The translations under genes and the position numbers were made by a program. A stretch of DNA of 64,000 nucleotides from Lepisosteus oculatus (taxonomy: Eukaryota > Chordata > Actinopteri > Semionotiformes > Lepisosteidae), in the NCBI RefSeq assembly GCF_040954835.1, contig NC_090699.1, forward strand, positions 14,625,817 to 14,689,816. The letters run 5' to 3'. Within the stretch, counting starts at the first letter, position 1, and every line of letters starts with the position of its first letter. Under the pieces are notes generated by a model. The model was given only the letters and a program-made list of their open reading frames with translations. It was not told the origin of the DNA and did not search any database. Of the stretch, positions 1 through 10,952 are shown in pieces.

Positions 1-632
1 TTCATCTTAAGCCCAGCCTCTGCTACGAGCGTGATTGGCCGAAATATGCGTCGTTTATGACAGAGAGTCTCCGTCTAGTCGCTCTATTTTTGAACCGGTC
101 TGCCCATGTCTGATTTTACACACATCTACCGGCATCAGAAAGCTGCTTATTCCTGAGTAAGGTTCGACCCGGGGACAGCCCGAACGGCTAGCGCTCAAGG
201 ACAGGGATGAGCTCAACAGGGCGCCAGTTCTAAGTAGCAAACCCCTCTACAGACACTGTTTAGAGACACCGGTGACCTTAACCTGTATGTCGTTGGGGAA
301 ACGGAAATACACAGCAGGGACACAGGGAACATGCAGACTCCACACAGAAGGAGCTAGTTAGGAATCGAACCCAGGACCCAAGAGCTGTTTTACTGGCGTG
401 GTTACTGGAGGGTCATTCATTTTATTTTATTAGACCTCTGTGGTCCCCGGCTCACCCCTGTCACCCAGCTATTCTCCTCAGGCACGACACTGACCTGGAG
501 GAGCAGCTGCAGAGCCCCCACTTCAGGTCCTGGAATGACGGCGCACACTGCTGAGGCTTGCCGCCCACACAGGATCACAAGTGCAGCACAGGGTGGGGAG
601 GACTCCCCGTCACAGGAGCCCTGCAGCTGCGT
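1..632. other. Intergenic, no gene seen
   Basis: No convincing exon is visible. Around 285-410 there is a degraded copy of a repeat that recurs at 14330-14450, 25520-25740 and 30195-30490, recognisable by 'gcagactccacacagaagga' and 'gaatcgaacccaggaccc'. The rest is unassigned. Confidence 0.5.

Positions 633-669
<37 letters not shown>
633..669. repeat. (AAT)n microsatellite
   Basis: About twelve ATA/AAT trinucleotides lie directly at the 3'-tail end of the adjacent 5S-type SINE. They are probably the simple-repeat tail of that retroposon rather than an independent microsatellite. Confidence 0.9.
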
Positions 670-672
<3 letters not shown>

Positions 673-1215
673 TTGCTTCCACTTATATAGCGCTTTTCTG
701 GACACTCCACTCAAAGCGCTTTACAGGTAATGGGGATCCCCTCCACCACCACCAGTGTGCAGCCCCACCCGGATGATGCGACGGCAGCCATAGTGCACCA
801 GAACGCTCCCCACACACCGGGTATCAGTGGGGAGGAGAGCAGAGTGATGAAGCCAATTCATATGGGGGGATTATTAGGAGGCCATGACTGGTAAAGGCCA
901 GGGGGGAATTTGGCCAGGACGCCGGGGTTACACCCCTACTCTTTTCAAGAAACGCCCTGGGATTTTTAATGACCACAGAGAGTCAGGACCTCGGTTTTAC
1001 ATCTCATCTGAAGGACAGCACCTGTTTACAGTACAGTGTCCCCGTCACTATACTGGAGCATTAGGACCCACACAGACCGCAGGGTGAGCACCCCCTGCTG
1101 GCCCCACTAACACCTCTTCCAGCAGCAGCCTTAGTTTGTCCCAGGAGGTCTCTCATCCAGGTACTGACCAGGCCCACACCTGCTGAGCTTCAGTGGGCTG
1201 ACAGTTGTGAGTGGC
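640..1215 (-). mobile_element. 5S rRNA-derived SINE (SINE3-like), copy 1
   Basis: Read on the minus strand, the element starts near 1215 with a 5S-rRNA-like head: GAAGCTCAGCAGG, then CTGGTCAGTACCTGGATG and AGAGACC, matching the internal promoter region (box A to box C) of 5S rRNA. It ends near 650 with 'gtaaagcgctttgagtgg...agcgctatataagtg' and an AAT tail. Sister copies are at 10953-11310 and 58046-58885. 5S-headed SINEs are known from fish as SINE3. The 3' tail resembles the end of the L2-type LINE at 47259-48712, suggesting that LINE class supplied the reverse transcriptase. Confidence 0.85.
1087..1101 (-). promoter_or_regulatory. CTCF-like motif inside 5S-type SINE
   Basis: The minus strand reads CCAGCAGGGGGTGCT, close to the vertebrate CTCF core. 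It lies within the body of the 5S-derived SINE. The same position is CCAGCAGGGGGCGCT in the other two SINE copies. Binding is not shown. Confidence 0.35.
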
Positions 1216-1304
1216 AACCCATTCGTATGAGAGAGAGCTTAAAGAGAGACAAAGAAGTTCTGCTGTACCCCGTTAAGTGACCTCTTCCCAGGTAAGGAAT
1301 CACT

Positions 1305-1560
1305 CAAGTTCAAGTTTATTGGCATTAGACTCACACACAGGTATATGTTGTAACGCAATGCTATTTAACTAGCTCTCAGACGGTAAGTAGAGCAAAAAAC
1401 AACATCACTATTGTGAAAGAAAAGAAAGACAGACAACAGGCAAAACAACAACAGGCAATGTGCAAAACAACACCCTGACTCAGAGTGAATACTTGACAAG
1501 GAGACCAAGGAGTTAAAAACGCCAGAAGACGTACAAATGAGAGGAAATCACTTGGCACCT
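1305..1560. repeat. Interspersed repeat, related to 58187-58462
   Basis: It starts with 'caagttcaagtttattggca' and contains 'gcaatgctatttaactagctc' followed by A-rich 'caaaacaacaacaggcaat' blocks. The same order of motifs is found at 58187-58462, where it clearly sits inside another SINE, so this is a mobile sequence. It may be a LINE 3' end in reverse orientation; family not recognised. Confidence 0.6.
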
Positions 1561-1888
1561 CACCTGTTTGGTAGTAGGAAGTTAAAAGGTCTCAGGATCC
1601 CACCCAGCTGTGTCTGGAGAGAAGCCAGGTATTGGCTTCAACAACATGGCTGGGTAGTGTTGGCCCTGGATGTGGTTCTGGCTGGTTCTGACTGGAACCA
1701 CTGACTGGTTCCACACTCCCACCACCCTTTGTGTGAAGTAGTGCTTCCTCTTCTCAGTGCTAAAGGCTCTTCCTCTTAGCAAGCTCTTGACAGGTGGCGA
1801 GACAGGACATGTGTGCTTCTGTTCTAGAGATCATTGGTTTGCTCTGGTACTGCATTCACCCAGGACTGTGTGGATTATTGACACTAGA

Positions 1889-2258
1889 AGATCAGATAAG
1901 ATAAGATCTCTTTATTGGTCCTATACAATTCTGACCGTCGCAGTTCCGCGCGGGCTCGTGCCCCCCGCCACCTGTTCCGTCCCGCAGCACCTGGGGCGCG
2001 AACCCAGAATTAGGGATTAGGAAATCATCTTTTCTCAGACCCCAGCTTGTTCTCCATGAGACACACAGACAGGGAGAGAGAAGCTGGGGGTCAGAGCACA
2101 GGGTCAGACATTTATATAGTACCCCTGGAGCAGCTGGGGTGAAGGGCCTCGCTCAGGGGCCCAACGGAGTAGGATTCCTCTGCCGGCCGCGGGATTCAAA
2201 CCGGCAACCTTCCAGCCACAGGCGCAGATCCTGAGCCACAGAGCCACCACTCCGCCCA
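1889..2258 (-). mobile_element. tRNA-derived SINE, copy 1
   Basis: The minus strand reads from about 2258: 'gcggagtggtggctctgtgg' (A-box-like), then 'ggttgccggtttgaatccc' (B-box-like), a body with 'ttgggcccctgagcgaggcc', and a tail ending in AATAAAGAGATCTTATCTTATC. Three more copies are at 12089, 21679 and 29358. This copy carries an extra GC-rich segment of about 75 bp near 1930-2005 in its tail, absent from the others. Confidence 0.8.
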
Positions 2259-2369
2259 GAGCAGACAATACTGAGCTCTGTTGGTTTTGCAGCTCAGGTC
2301 TTTATGATCTATGATTGTCGTGTCTTATGAGCGGGAGGTTCATTTCCGCAGCGATGTAAACAGTGTGCA

Positions 2370-3052
2370 TTTACTTGCGACTACAATATATTGGAATTCC
2401 GCATTTGGAAAGCGCATTGATTGGAGAAAAATTTGGATGATGCCCAATAAATATTGTATAACCAATAAAATTAAGGAGGTTTCATACAAAATAATTCATC
2501 GAATTTACCCAGTTAAAACTCTTGTTACCCAACGATTTAAAATTAATATAGATGACAAATGTGTTTTTTGTGACAATAGCCCTGAAATTATTCAGCATTT
2601 GTTTTGGTTATGTCCCAGGGTAAAAATGTTCTGGACTAAGTTGCAGAATTATATAAAAGAAGAGACAAATATTGATATTTGTTTTGTTAAAAAAGATATT
2701 CTGTTAAGTTTCAGCCCCAGTGAAAACAATATACAAATTTATTTTGTAATAAATTTAATTATTATATTGGCACGTTATCACATACATAAAATGAAGTGGT
2801 CTGGGAGGTACCCTGTGTTTGAGCATTTTAAAATGGAAGTAAAGGGGTATTTGCAGACTATTTCGAAATGCAAAAATATGAAAGCGGTGCGGGCAGTATT
2901 TTTATTTAATTTGTTTAATCTTTTTTCATAACATGAATTGATGTAGTAGTATGTACCCCTGACGATATTTCTGTTTGGAATTGTTATATGTACTCTTGTT
3001 TGTATTGTAATGTTTGTTCTTTTGTTAAGCATAAATAGAATTTTTTAAAAAA
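2370..3052 (+). mobile_element. 5'-truncated LINE ORF2 end (L1/Tx1-like) with 14-bp target duplication
   Basis: An open frame through to 2931 encodes the C-terminal part of a LINE ORF2 protein. It includes a zinc knuckle of the zf-RVT type, CVFCDNSPEIIQHLFWLC, and an aromatic tail typical of fish L1-clade elements. The element ends in a short A-rich tail at about 3052. It is flanked by perfect 14-bp direct repeats GTAAACAGTGTGCA at 2356-2369 and 3053-3066, the signature of target-primed reverse transcription. The 5' truncation leaves only about 0.68 kb. L1/Tx1 assignment is from protein resemblance; the insertion itself is directly seen. Confidence 0.85.
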
Positions 3053-3282
3053 GTAAACAGTGTGCAATCCGAGCGTCATTTGGTTTGTCACATCCAATCA
3101 CGTACATCTGGAAAGTTAACTTGAGGGTTTATTACCATAGCTGCCCAACATACCCGATGTTTACATCTCATGGGAGGTATAAAAATGTGTGTAACGTCCA
3201 GGGACAATATTCTCTGATGTTCCTACATCGCTAGCTCGGAGGTTCTCAATCATTAACCAGCAGAGGCCGAGAAACACGGGTG

Positions 3283-3302
3283 ACTACAAATCCCACAATG
3301 CA
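3283..3302 (+). promoter_or_regulatory. ZNF143/STAF-type promoter motif
   Basis: ACTACAAATCCCACAATGCA matches the long SBS motif (ACTACAnnTCCCAnnATGC) bound by ZNF143 in vertebrate housekeeping promoters. It lies about 290 bp upstream of the NGDN start codon, suggesting the NGDN core promoter is here. Confidence 0.7.
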
Positions 3303-3332
3303 ACACCCACGACACAATGGCCGCCCCGTTAC

Positions 3333-3343
3333 TGCGCATGCGC
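3333..3343 (+). promoter_or_regulatory. NRF1-type motif
   Basis: TGCGCATGCGC is a palindromic match to the NRF1 consensus, about 30 bp downstream of the ZNF143-type motif and 250 bp upstream of the NGDN start. Together they indicate a TATA-less housekeeping promoter. The NGDN start codon itself lies in CAATATGGCGGC, a YY1-like context. Confidence 0.65.
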
Positions 3344-3590
3344 TTAGCTGAGGACGCAGATTGATGAAACAGCGTTGGCGCGTAAACACATTGTTTTTGT
3401 TAGTGGGGGGTAAGAAAAACTCTTGAGCACACGTTTCTTTACGTTATTGTACTACTCTGAATAAAATAATCACGGTACCTTTAGAAGTATTTCTCCAGAC
3501 GCTTTCGTCGCCCTCTCCCATGTCTTCGAACAGCTATTAGTATCTGTTTCCGGGTCAAACCCGCCCCTCCTTCCGCCTTCAGGGTGCAAT

Positions 3591-6500
3591 ATGGCGGCGT
3601 CCGTGGTCGACTGCGTGAGTGAGCTTTTTTATAGTGTTCTTTTCAGAGGAAGCAGATCAGAGCTGAATAGGTGAATGTGTGTGCAGACTTTTGAATACAG
3701 GCTGTATTGTTTCACGATACAGAGACGTTCTTCGGGTACCTCGCTGCGTGCCCGGCGTCCTTACCTGGACAAGTATCCTTGTGTGAAATCGATGCCTTTA
3801 ACTTATTACTTGGAATTGGCGACGCGACCTTCTGAACAGAGTAGTTTGATGGGGCAGTGGTTTATCGCGGTGCTTCTTGCGATCCCACGTGTGGCGATAC
3901 CCTAGTGCCCACACGCGGTCACTTCTCGCTATGCAGACAGTGATACTGGAGTCTGTTTCCCGCTGGGAGAAGACTAGCTCATTATCCATGTGGCACATTA
4001 CCCGGCTGGGTTAACTCGTGAAGAGCTGAGCTGGAATGAGAAATTGCAGACTCAACCACTCTACAGGACTCAATACAGTGTCTCACTGTCCAGTCAGTGT
4101 GTCTGTATGAACCCCTCTCTCTCAGTGCAGTGTTAATGTACTGGAGTGTCCAGTCAGTGTGTCTGTATGAACCCCTCTCTCTCAGTGCAGTGTTAATGTA
4201 CTGGAGTGTCCAGTCAGTCAGTGTGTCTGTATGAACCCCTCTCTCTCAGTGCAGTGTTAATGTACTGGAGTGTCCAGTCAGTGTGTCTGTATGAACCCCT
4301 CTCTCTCAGCGCAGTGTTAATGTACTGGAGTGTCCAGTCAGTCAGTGTGTCTGTATGAACCCCTCTCTCTCAGCGCAGTGTTAATGTACTGGAGTGTCCA
4401 GTCAGTCAGTGTGTCTGTATGAACCCCTCTCTCTCAGTGCAGTGTTAATGTACTGGAGTGTCCAGTCAGTCAGTGTGTCTGTATGAACCCCTCTCTCTCA
4501 GTGCAGTGTTAATGTACTGGAGTGTCCAGTCAGTCAGTGTGTCTGTATGAACCCCTCTCTCTCAGTGCAGTGTTAATGTACTGGAGTGTCCAGTCAGTGT
4601 GTCTGTATTAACCCCTCTCTCTCTGACAGGATTTGGTGGACACAGACCTGCCCGGTGCAGTCACTCTGTTGAACACTCTGACTGAGCAGGTGAGTGCTGG
4701 TTGTATCAGTACCTGCTCTTCCTCTGTGCTGCCCCTTCTCTTGATCAGCGTCAAGTGTCCCTTAGCAATGATATCTTACTACACAAGAGCTGTGAAGCGA
4801 AAGTTTGCTTCCCATGGAGTTACAATAAACCTTGGGAGTAGAGAGGGAATTCGATGTGAGATATTGCAGGAATCCCTTCACTTCTGGTGTCTGGCTATGG
4901 GTAATCTGCCGCCCCTGCTCTGCTGAGCGTGATGGACTGTTCTCTGTTTGTATGCCAGGTTGCTGCGGTTACCAGCCACGTCCAGGGTTTGATAAAGAGG
5001 GTCCGGGATGGGATGTACCAAACAGACAAGGTAAGGAGGGGAGGGGGGTTAGAGGTGTGCTTTGGAGAAAATTGGGAAGAAAAACAGGTTTTAGGCATGT
5101 CCTCCCTATGGAAAGGAACAAGTAAAGGTTTATTCCACACAAGGTTTCGGCTGGGGAGTCTTCTTCAGGTGTCATGTTCTCACTATGTAGAGCGAAGGTA
5201 TATTTGAGATGTAACATGGGTTTAATCCTCACAAAAGAGCCCATTGTACCCAGTTCTACTGACACAGTGGGAAGAGTACACATGCAAGTGTGCAAATAAA
5301 AAATAATGTGCACATCATTTAGAGCGGACTAGAATGTACAGTCTGTGTGTCTGCATTAACCCCCCTCTCTGTCCCTCAGGGGCTCAGTTTCCTGGACCTC
5401 CGGTACCACCTCCTCCTGTTTTACCTGCAGGATGTGACCCACCTAATCAGCTCCAAGACAGAGGGCCGGAGTCTGAGGGATAACAGCGCCATCCACAGGC
5501 TGCTCGCTGTCAGGACGGTAAAGCGCCCTTTTCTCCCTCCTGCTGTTTCTCTTGTCTCCTCTTCCTGCTGGAGGTCCTGAGCTCAGGGGTCAGGAGGGTG
5601 GTGGGAAGGCTCCTGTTGAGTCCTGATCCAACAGAACCACAGGCTGGAGTGGGGAACGGGCCCTGTAGCCTGGAGGGGACTGACTGACTCCGTGAATGTC
5701 TCTCTCCGTGTCTCAGGTGCTGGAGAAGATGCGCCCGATTGATCAGAAGCTGAGGTATCAGATTGACAAGCTGGTTCGCACTGCGGTGACAGGCAGCCTG
5801 GGTGAGTGCTCTCTGTGGTTCTGCCTCTTTCTGTACCATGATCTTTCCTCTCTGCTTGCTCTCTACCCAGTGTGTCTCTCTGTCCCTGGATTTCTCCCTC
5901 TCCCCCTGCCCTGCTGTTCTCAGTAACAGGTCTGTTTGTTTGATCATCAGGAGAAAATGACCCTCTGCAGTTGCGTCCAAGACCAGAGAATCTCATCAGC
6001 AAGGTATTGACCTATATCTCAGTGTCCAGTCAGTGTGTCTGTATGAACCCCTCTCTCTCAGTGCAGTGTTAATGTACTGGAGTGTCCAGTCAATCAGAGT
6101 GTCTGTATTAACACCTTAATTCTCACAGCTGAGTGAGTCTGAGGTCTCTGAAGATGAAGAAGAGAGACCAGAGGGTTCTGCAGAGCGAGAGCTGTCAGGT
6201 GTTGGTAGGAAGTACATCCCTCCGAAGATCGCACCAGTCCATTATGGTAAGTGCGTCTTTATTCTAGTTCTGGACAAATGCTGCGGTAATATAAAAGAAG
6301 CCTATTCTGCCAAAGCCAAACCACCTCTGTCTAACTCTGGTCTCAATACGGTTCACCTCATCCCCACTTACTGGACAGTTCTCAAGAGCAGCAGACCTGT
6401 CACTAAAACTGTACATGTGTGGACTGATGGTAGTATTGAGATGCTGAGAGGGTGTTTCCTTTGCACAGACTGGGAGATATTTCATAGCCTGGAGGTTAAT

Positions 6501-8324
6501 GAAGCAACAGAGGCTGTTCCAGACTACATTAAGTTCTGTGCGGACAGTGTCATGCCCAAGAAAAGCATAACCGTGTACCCAAACAATAAACCATATATAA
6601 CTAAGGATGTGATAGACTGCATCAACCACAAAAGACTCGCTTTTAAAAACCGGGATCAAGTGCAACTGAAATTACTGCAAAAAGAGCTGAAACTAAAACT
6701 CAGGAATGCAAGGCATCACCACAAGGAGACAATGGAGAGGGACTTTGAAACTGAACTCCAGGAGGCTGTGGCAAACAATGACAACAGTCACAAACATGAA
6801 TTCCTCAAGAAACAGCTTCCATACAGTGGATGAGCTGGCTAAAGCAAACGAGCTGAACGACTTCTATCTGAGGTTTGAGACGCAGGAAGTCTCTGGTGCA
6901 TGTGACAGTATATTAGATACTATCACAGCTCACCGTAGTGCTGGTAGGCTTGTAATAAGTCCGTGGACGACCACACAGTCTTTCAGGCACATATGTGCGA
7001 AAAAGGCAACAGGGCCCGATGGCATCACTGCCTCTCTTCTAAAAAAACTGCACTGAGGAGTTAACACCAGCATGGTGCCCCATCTTTCAGAAGTCTGTTG
7101 ACAATAATCGTGCCAATACCCAAAAAGCCCTGTCCCTCAGATAACAGTGATTACAGGCCGGTAATACTGACGTCTGTTGTGATGAAATGCTTTGAGAGGA
7201 TTATGGTATCTATGCTATGCTCAGAAGTGAACACTGGAGTGTCCAGTCAGTCAGTGTGTCTGTATGAACCCCTCTCTCTCAGTGCAGTGTTAATGTACTG
7301 GAGTGTCCAGTCAGTCAGTGTGTCTGTATGAACCCCTCTCTCTCAGTGCAGTGTTAATGTACTGGAGTGTCCAGTCAGTCAGTGTGTCTGTATGAACCCC
7401 TCTCTCTCAGTGCAGTGTTAATGTACTGGAGTGTCCAGTCAGTCAGTGTGTCTGTATGAACCCCTCTCTCAGTGCAGTACTGGAGTGTCCAGTCAGTCAG
7501 TGTGTCTGTATTAACCCCCCTCTCTCTCTCTTAGATGGGGATCTGACAGAGGCAGATAAGCAGAAAGGAGCAGCTGAGCGGTTGAAGCGCGTGGCTCTTA
7601 GGAGTTCTGTGATCCAGGAGCTCCGGGAGCAGTATTCCAGTGCTCCTGAGGAAATCCGGGAACGAAGAGACTTCCAGACAGACAGACAGCTGAGGGAGGA
7701 GCAGCACAGGTATAATACTTTCGTGAGAATGTGCGAAATTCTAAGAGACACTTGGAGTTGCTGTTCATTCTTGTTCTAAACCTTTAAGTTCATCATTGGA
7801 CAATTTGATTTGGAAACTATATTACAAAAATTGTGCATCCCAATGTGGGATCTCTTCCAAAGCCAGTGTGTCTGTATGAACCCCTCTCTCTCAGTGCAGT
7901 GTTAATGTACTGGAGTGTCCAGTCAGTCAGTGTGTCTGTATGAACCCCTCTCTCTCAGTGCAGTGTTAATGTACTGGAGTGTTCAGTCAGTCAGTGTGTC
8001 TGTATGAACCCCTCTCTCTCTCAGGCGGGAGTATGAAGAGTCCATGATGGTGCGTCTGAACGTATCACGAAAGGACCGCGTCTCAAAGAAGAGGAGCATG
8101 ATGGGAATGTCAGCGCAGCTGAACTCGATCACTCATTTTGGTGACATCAGCGCACTGACCGGTGAAGCACAGGTGAGACACAAGCTGTTATACCTCAAAG
8201 TAGAATCTGGGGGTGTGCAGTCAGTGCGTCTGTCTAAACCCTGTCTTTCTTTCAGGGCCTGGGGAATCCTCGCCCAAAGAAGAAAAAGAGGCTGCTGAAG
8301 AAAAAGAACAATAGAGGTGACTAA
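3591..8324 (+). CDS. ngdn: Neuroguidin (Sas10/Utp3 family), 10 exons
   Basis: Exons: 3591-3614, 4630-4689, 4959-5030, 5380-5517, 5717-5801, 5951-6003, 6129-6246, 7535-7709, 8025-8172, 8256-8324; all introns are GT-AG and frames join, giving 313 aa (human NGDN 315). Residues ~9-125 form the Sas10/Utp3 helical domain (TLLNTLTEQ, IKRVRDGMYQTDKGLSFLDL, LEKMRPIDQKLRYQIDKL). An acidic stretch EDEEERPE follows, then RKYIPPKIAPVHY, then the conserved C-terminal block YEESMMVRLNVSRK and SLTHF-like SITHFGDISALTG, and a lysine-rich tail (PKKKKRLLKKKN). The family acts in the nucleolar SSU processome (yeast Lcp5) for 18S rRNA maturation, and NGDN is also described as an eIF4E-binding translational regulator. 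The start at 3591 is chosen because it begins the conserved MAAS-type N-terminus in exon 1. Oddities: four acceptors (exons 2, 7, 8, 9) lie at the end of arrays of a ~60-bp unit that contains an acceptor, and a LINE fragment lies in intron 7. Confidence 0.95.
4083..4629 (+). repeat. Acceptor-containing minisatellite, NGDN intron 1
   Basis: About nine ~60-64-bp units. Each contains 'cagtgtgtctgtatgaaccc', 'cctctctctcag' and a spacer 'tgcagtgttaatgtactgga'. The last unit, with TATTAAC, is the real acceptor of exon 2 (AG at 4628-4629). The other eight look like complete 3' splice sites: branch-like TATGAAC, pyrimidine tract, AG. Confidence 0.95.
6004..6128 (+). repeat. NGDN intron 6, built almost wholly from two repeat units
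   Basis: This 125-bp intron starts gtattgac after exon 6 and ends cacag before exon 7. From about 6020 it is one full unit of the acceptor minisatellite plus a second, diverged unit (TATTAAC, then 'ccttaattctcacag') that supplies the real acceptor. Confidence 0.9.
6285..7232 (+). mobile_element. Rex1-like LINE ORF2 fragment in NGDN intron 7
   Basis: Translated pieces match the stretch between the endonuclease and the first reverse-transcriptase motifs of Rex1/CR1-group LINEs: LRGCFLCTDWEIF, NNKPYITKDVIDCINHKRLA, then ATGPDGITASLLKKL and IPKKPCPSDNSDYRPVILTS. The frame is broken in at least two places (after about 6830 and about 7056) and the polymerase active site and 3' end are missing. It stops abruptly where the acceptor minisatellite starts at about 7233. 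Not functional. Confidence 0.85.
7233..7534 (+). repeat. Acceptor-containing minisatellite, NGDN intron 7
   Basis: Four units of the same ~64-bp sequence as in intron 1, followed by the real exon-8 acceptor (TATTAACCCCCCTCTCTCTC TTAG, AG at 7533-7534). Confidence 0.95.
7863..8024 (+). repeat. Acceptor-containing minisatellite, NGDN intron 8
   Basis: Two units of the ~60-bp repeat plus the real exon-9 acceptor (TATGAACCCCTCTCTCTCTC AG, AG at 8023-8024). Here the functional acceptor is almost identical to the decoys. Confidence 0.95.
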
Positions 8325-10952
8325 AATGTGACTGTTTGTCTCTGTATGTGCGCGCAGTCTCCAATGCGGGTGGACGTTCTGCCCCGTTTCCTCCAGCCAC
8401 TCTCACGAGCAGCTCCTCTGCCGTGAGCCGACCTGCTTTCCCATCTTCCTGAGCAGCTCGGGCCCCTACGGTAGTAACTAGGGGGTGTTAAGAAATTTGG
8501 CAAAACCCACTCGATCAGGGCCTTACACCTGCTTGTCTAGCTGTCAAGCTTCTTCATTTTCAAAGGCCGACTGACAAAAGACATGTTATTGTTTATCAAC
8601 AGCTGGTTAACCGTCTGTACCCGGGCTTTAGGCTTTTACTGACAAACAATACCTAACAATCAAAGTGATTCCCAAAGCGAACAGTCATGTCTTTAAATTC
8701 AAGTAGGTAGCTGGGTCAAGGAACAAGAAAAGTAGTGAGATTCAGCCACTGAAGTCTCTTGATGACCAGATATTGGTAGTGTTGTATTGAAAGACAATTT
8801 CGGCGATGGACAGAGAAATCTGTTCATAAGGACAGTCATGGGGAAGATTCAGCTCATCCAGTGTGTTTGGTCGTTAGTAGCTAATTAATCCAAGGGTCTC
8901 ATCCAGCTGTTTCTCGAGGTAATGCAGGGTATTGACTTCCACAGCGTGGCTGGACAGCTTGTTCCACTCTCCCGCCACCCTTTGTGTAAAGAAGCACCTA
9001 ATCGTTTGCAATGCACCATGAAGGCTGCTTTCTGAGCTAAATTGTAACCATTTGCAATGGGACTGGCGTCCGTCTAGCCTGCGTGCCTGACCGCTCTCTT
9101 GTGCCCCGCTGTCAGGTTTCCGACGGCACCGGTAGGACGGGGAAGCTGCCAGTCTGAAGAGCCTGTCCCGGGAGCGAGGCGGTGGGAATACTGGGCCATG
9201 CCCGAGCGTTTCTCGCGCCCCGTTTCTCGGGGGTTGAAGTTTCTTTGGGCGCTTGATCGAGGTTCCCCGTTAGTCTGAAGCTGGGGTTCGACGTTAAGAG
9301 ACCCCCCGTGACCGATGGACATCTCCAGCTTTGCTCTGAAAGGGAACTTCGTCGGGGCTCTTTGGAAATGGGGGTGTGGACCTCAAGTCCTTCTTTTGAC
9401 ACCTGTCTGTCACCCCAATATGTCATCGCTTAGATCACTTTTCCAGCACGAAAGGTGATGTAATTGATGGGAAGATTATTTGGAATACAGGGTGGGATGT
9501 GCAGGATGATCCTTCCCCGCTGTCCTGACAACAGCAGCATGGGATTTGTCGACACCTGGTCTGGGTGCTTTTCTCTCTGACGCCGTGTTTTGACTGCAGC
9601 TGTTGCAGGATCCGGTTGTTGAAAAGAAATGTTGGTTTCTGTGAAAGTGCTTTTTATTTAGAAACTCTAGCGTGCATCCTAGCTGTTGAGAGGCAGCGTT
9701 GGGTACAGATGTTTATCCCTCATGAACAGACAAGTGGACTGTGCAAGAATTGGCATTTTTAATAAATGAAATTGTGTACTTGGTTGTTTTTGTCTTGACT
9801 TGTAGGAGTGTGTCTGCCTGCTGTTGTGTGCTCGTTGGAACTGAAATTTTCAAATCAACGCCTCTCCGATATTTGAGTGGCTAGCAGGCACTGATTTAAC
9901 TACACTAGCGATGTGTTTGGAAGTTTAGAGAGTTTTTAGTTGTTATGATGCAGATATAACACAAGTATTAAACTGATTTTGAAATTAGTTCTCAACATAT
10001 ATTTATCAGTATAGGCATATACAGCAAATAGACTCATCAGTATATTTTCCAAATAGTGGGTACCTTCAAGAGCAGACCTGTGCTACCTCCATGTCGGTGA
10101 TTTTGCTATTTATGACTCATTACTCATTATGAGTTCCATCCATGAACACCAGGGTATATTTTCACCTCGTCCATCCGCCGTCAGTACCAGCCTTTTCCAA
10201 GGAGGGTCTGGAGTCTAACCTGGCAGACTCATGTGCGATTCCCTCCAGCAGGGGGCACTTCACTGAGAATCTGGACATCTCCAGACACCTGTGAGCCTGG
10301 TCAGTGCATCTTTGAACTGCCAAACTCCTTGGAGAAAAATCCACAGCCTGCAGACTCCACACAGAAGGACTGCCAGCCCAGTGTCAAAGCCTGGACCCTG
10401 GAGCTGGGTAAAGACAGAGATACCTGCTGTGTCTTTGTCCACGTTTTCTTTCTCTTCCCGCAAGTCTGCAGAATTTGGGATAAAAGCTGCGATTTTGGGT
10501 AATATTGTTTTAATTCTGATAAGGCACGAGACGTGTCAGCTGTTATGTTTAGTCTGGAGTAGCAGACTCAAACATTTTAATGTGACGCGAGAGCTGATGG
10601 GAATATCCCGTGAACACAGAACGCAACAAGAAGCGTGTTTGTAAGAGGACGTTTGGAAAAAGCATTTACAGTAAACGTATTAGTCATTATTAGTACATTT
10701 CATATTCGTAAATCAAAATGGTCCAGTAATACTCCCTTTTTTAGTACTTCTGAGATGGAGCTGAAACATTTAAATTCTATTAAAAATAGAAAAATGCTAA
10801 AGCAAGGAAAACAGTTGATATGTAAAAAATAGTCATGTAAATAATTTACCTCATTACTTCTGGCAGTTAATTGTTTTTTTCTCTTTTATCTGTTTCAGCT
10901 CCTCTAGTTGTATTTGTATTAGTAATTTTTTTATACATTTAATTGCCAGCAG
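8325..10952. other. NGDN 3' side and intergenic, no other gene seen
   Basis: No conserved protein segment was recognised. A possible distant poly(A) signal AATAAA is at 9761-9766. A repeat-like piece at about 8935-9000 ('ccactctcccgccacccttt') recurs at about 1710-1750 and, inverted, near 12480 and 24550. The open frames at 9074-9426 look like chance frames in GC-rich sequence. Confidence 0.4.
10245..10259 (+). promoter_or_regulatory. CTCF-like motif
   Basis: CCAGCAGGGGGCACT resembles the CTCF core consensus. It stands alone between NGDN and the TRIM gene and is outside a recognised SINE. Motif evidence only. Confidence 0.35.

Noticed and set aside
417-710. Poly-Tyr / poly-Ile frames
   Set aside because: Translation of the (AAT)n microsatellite.
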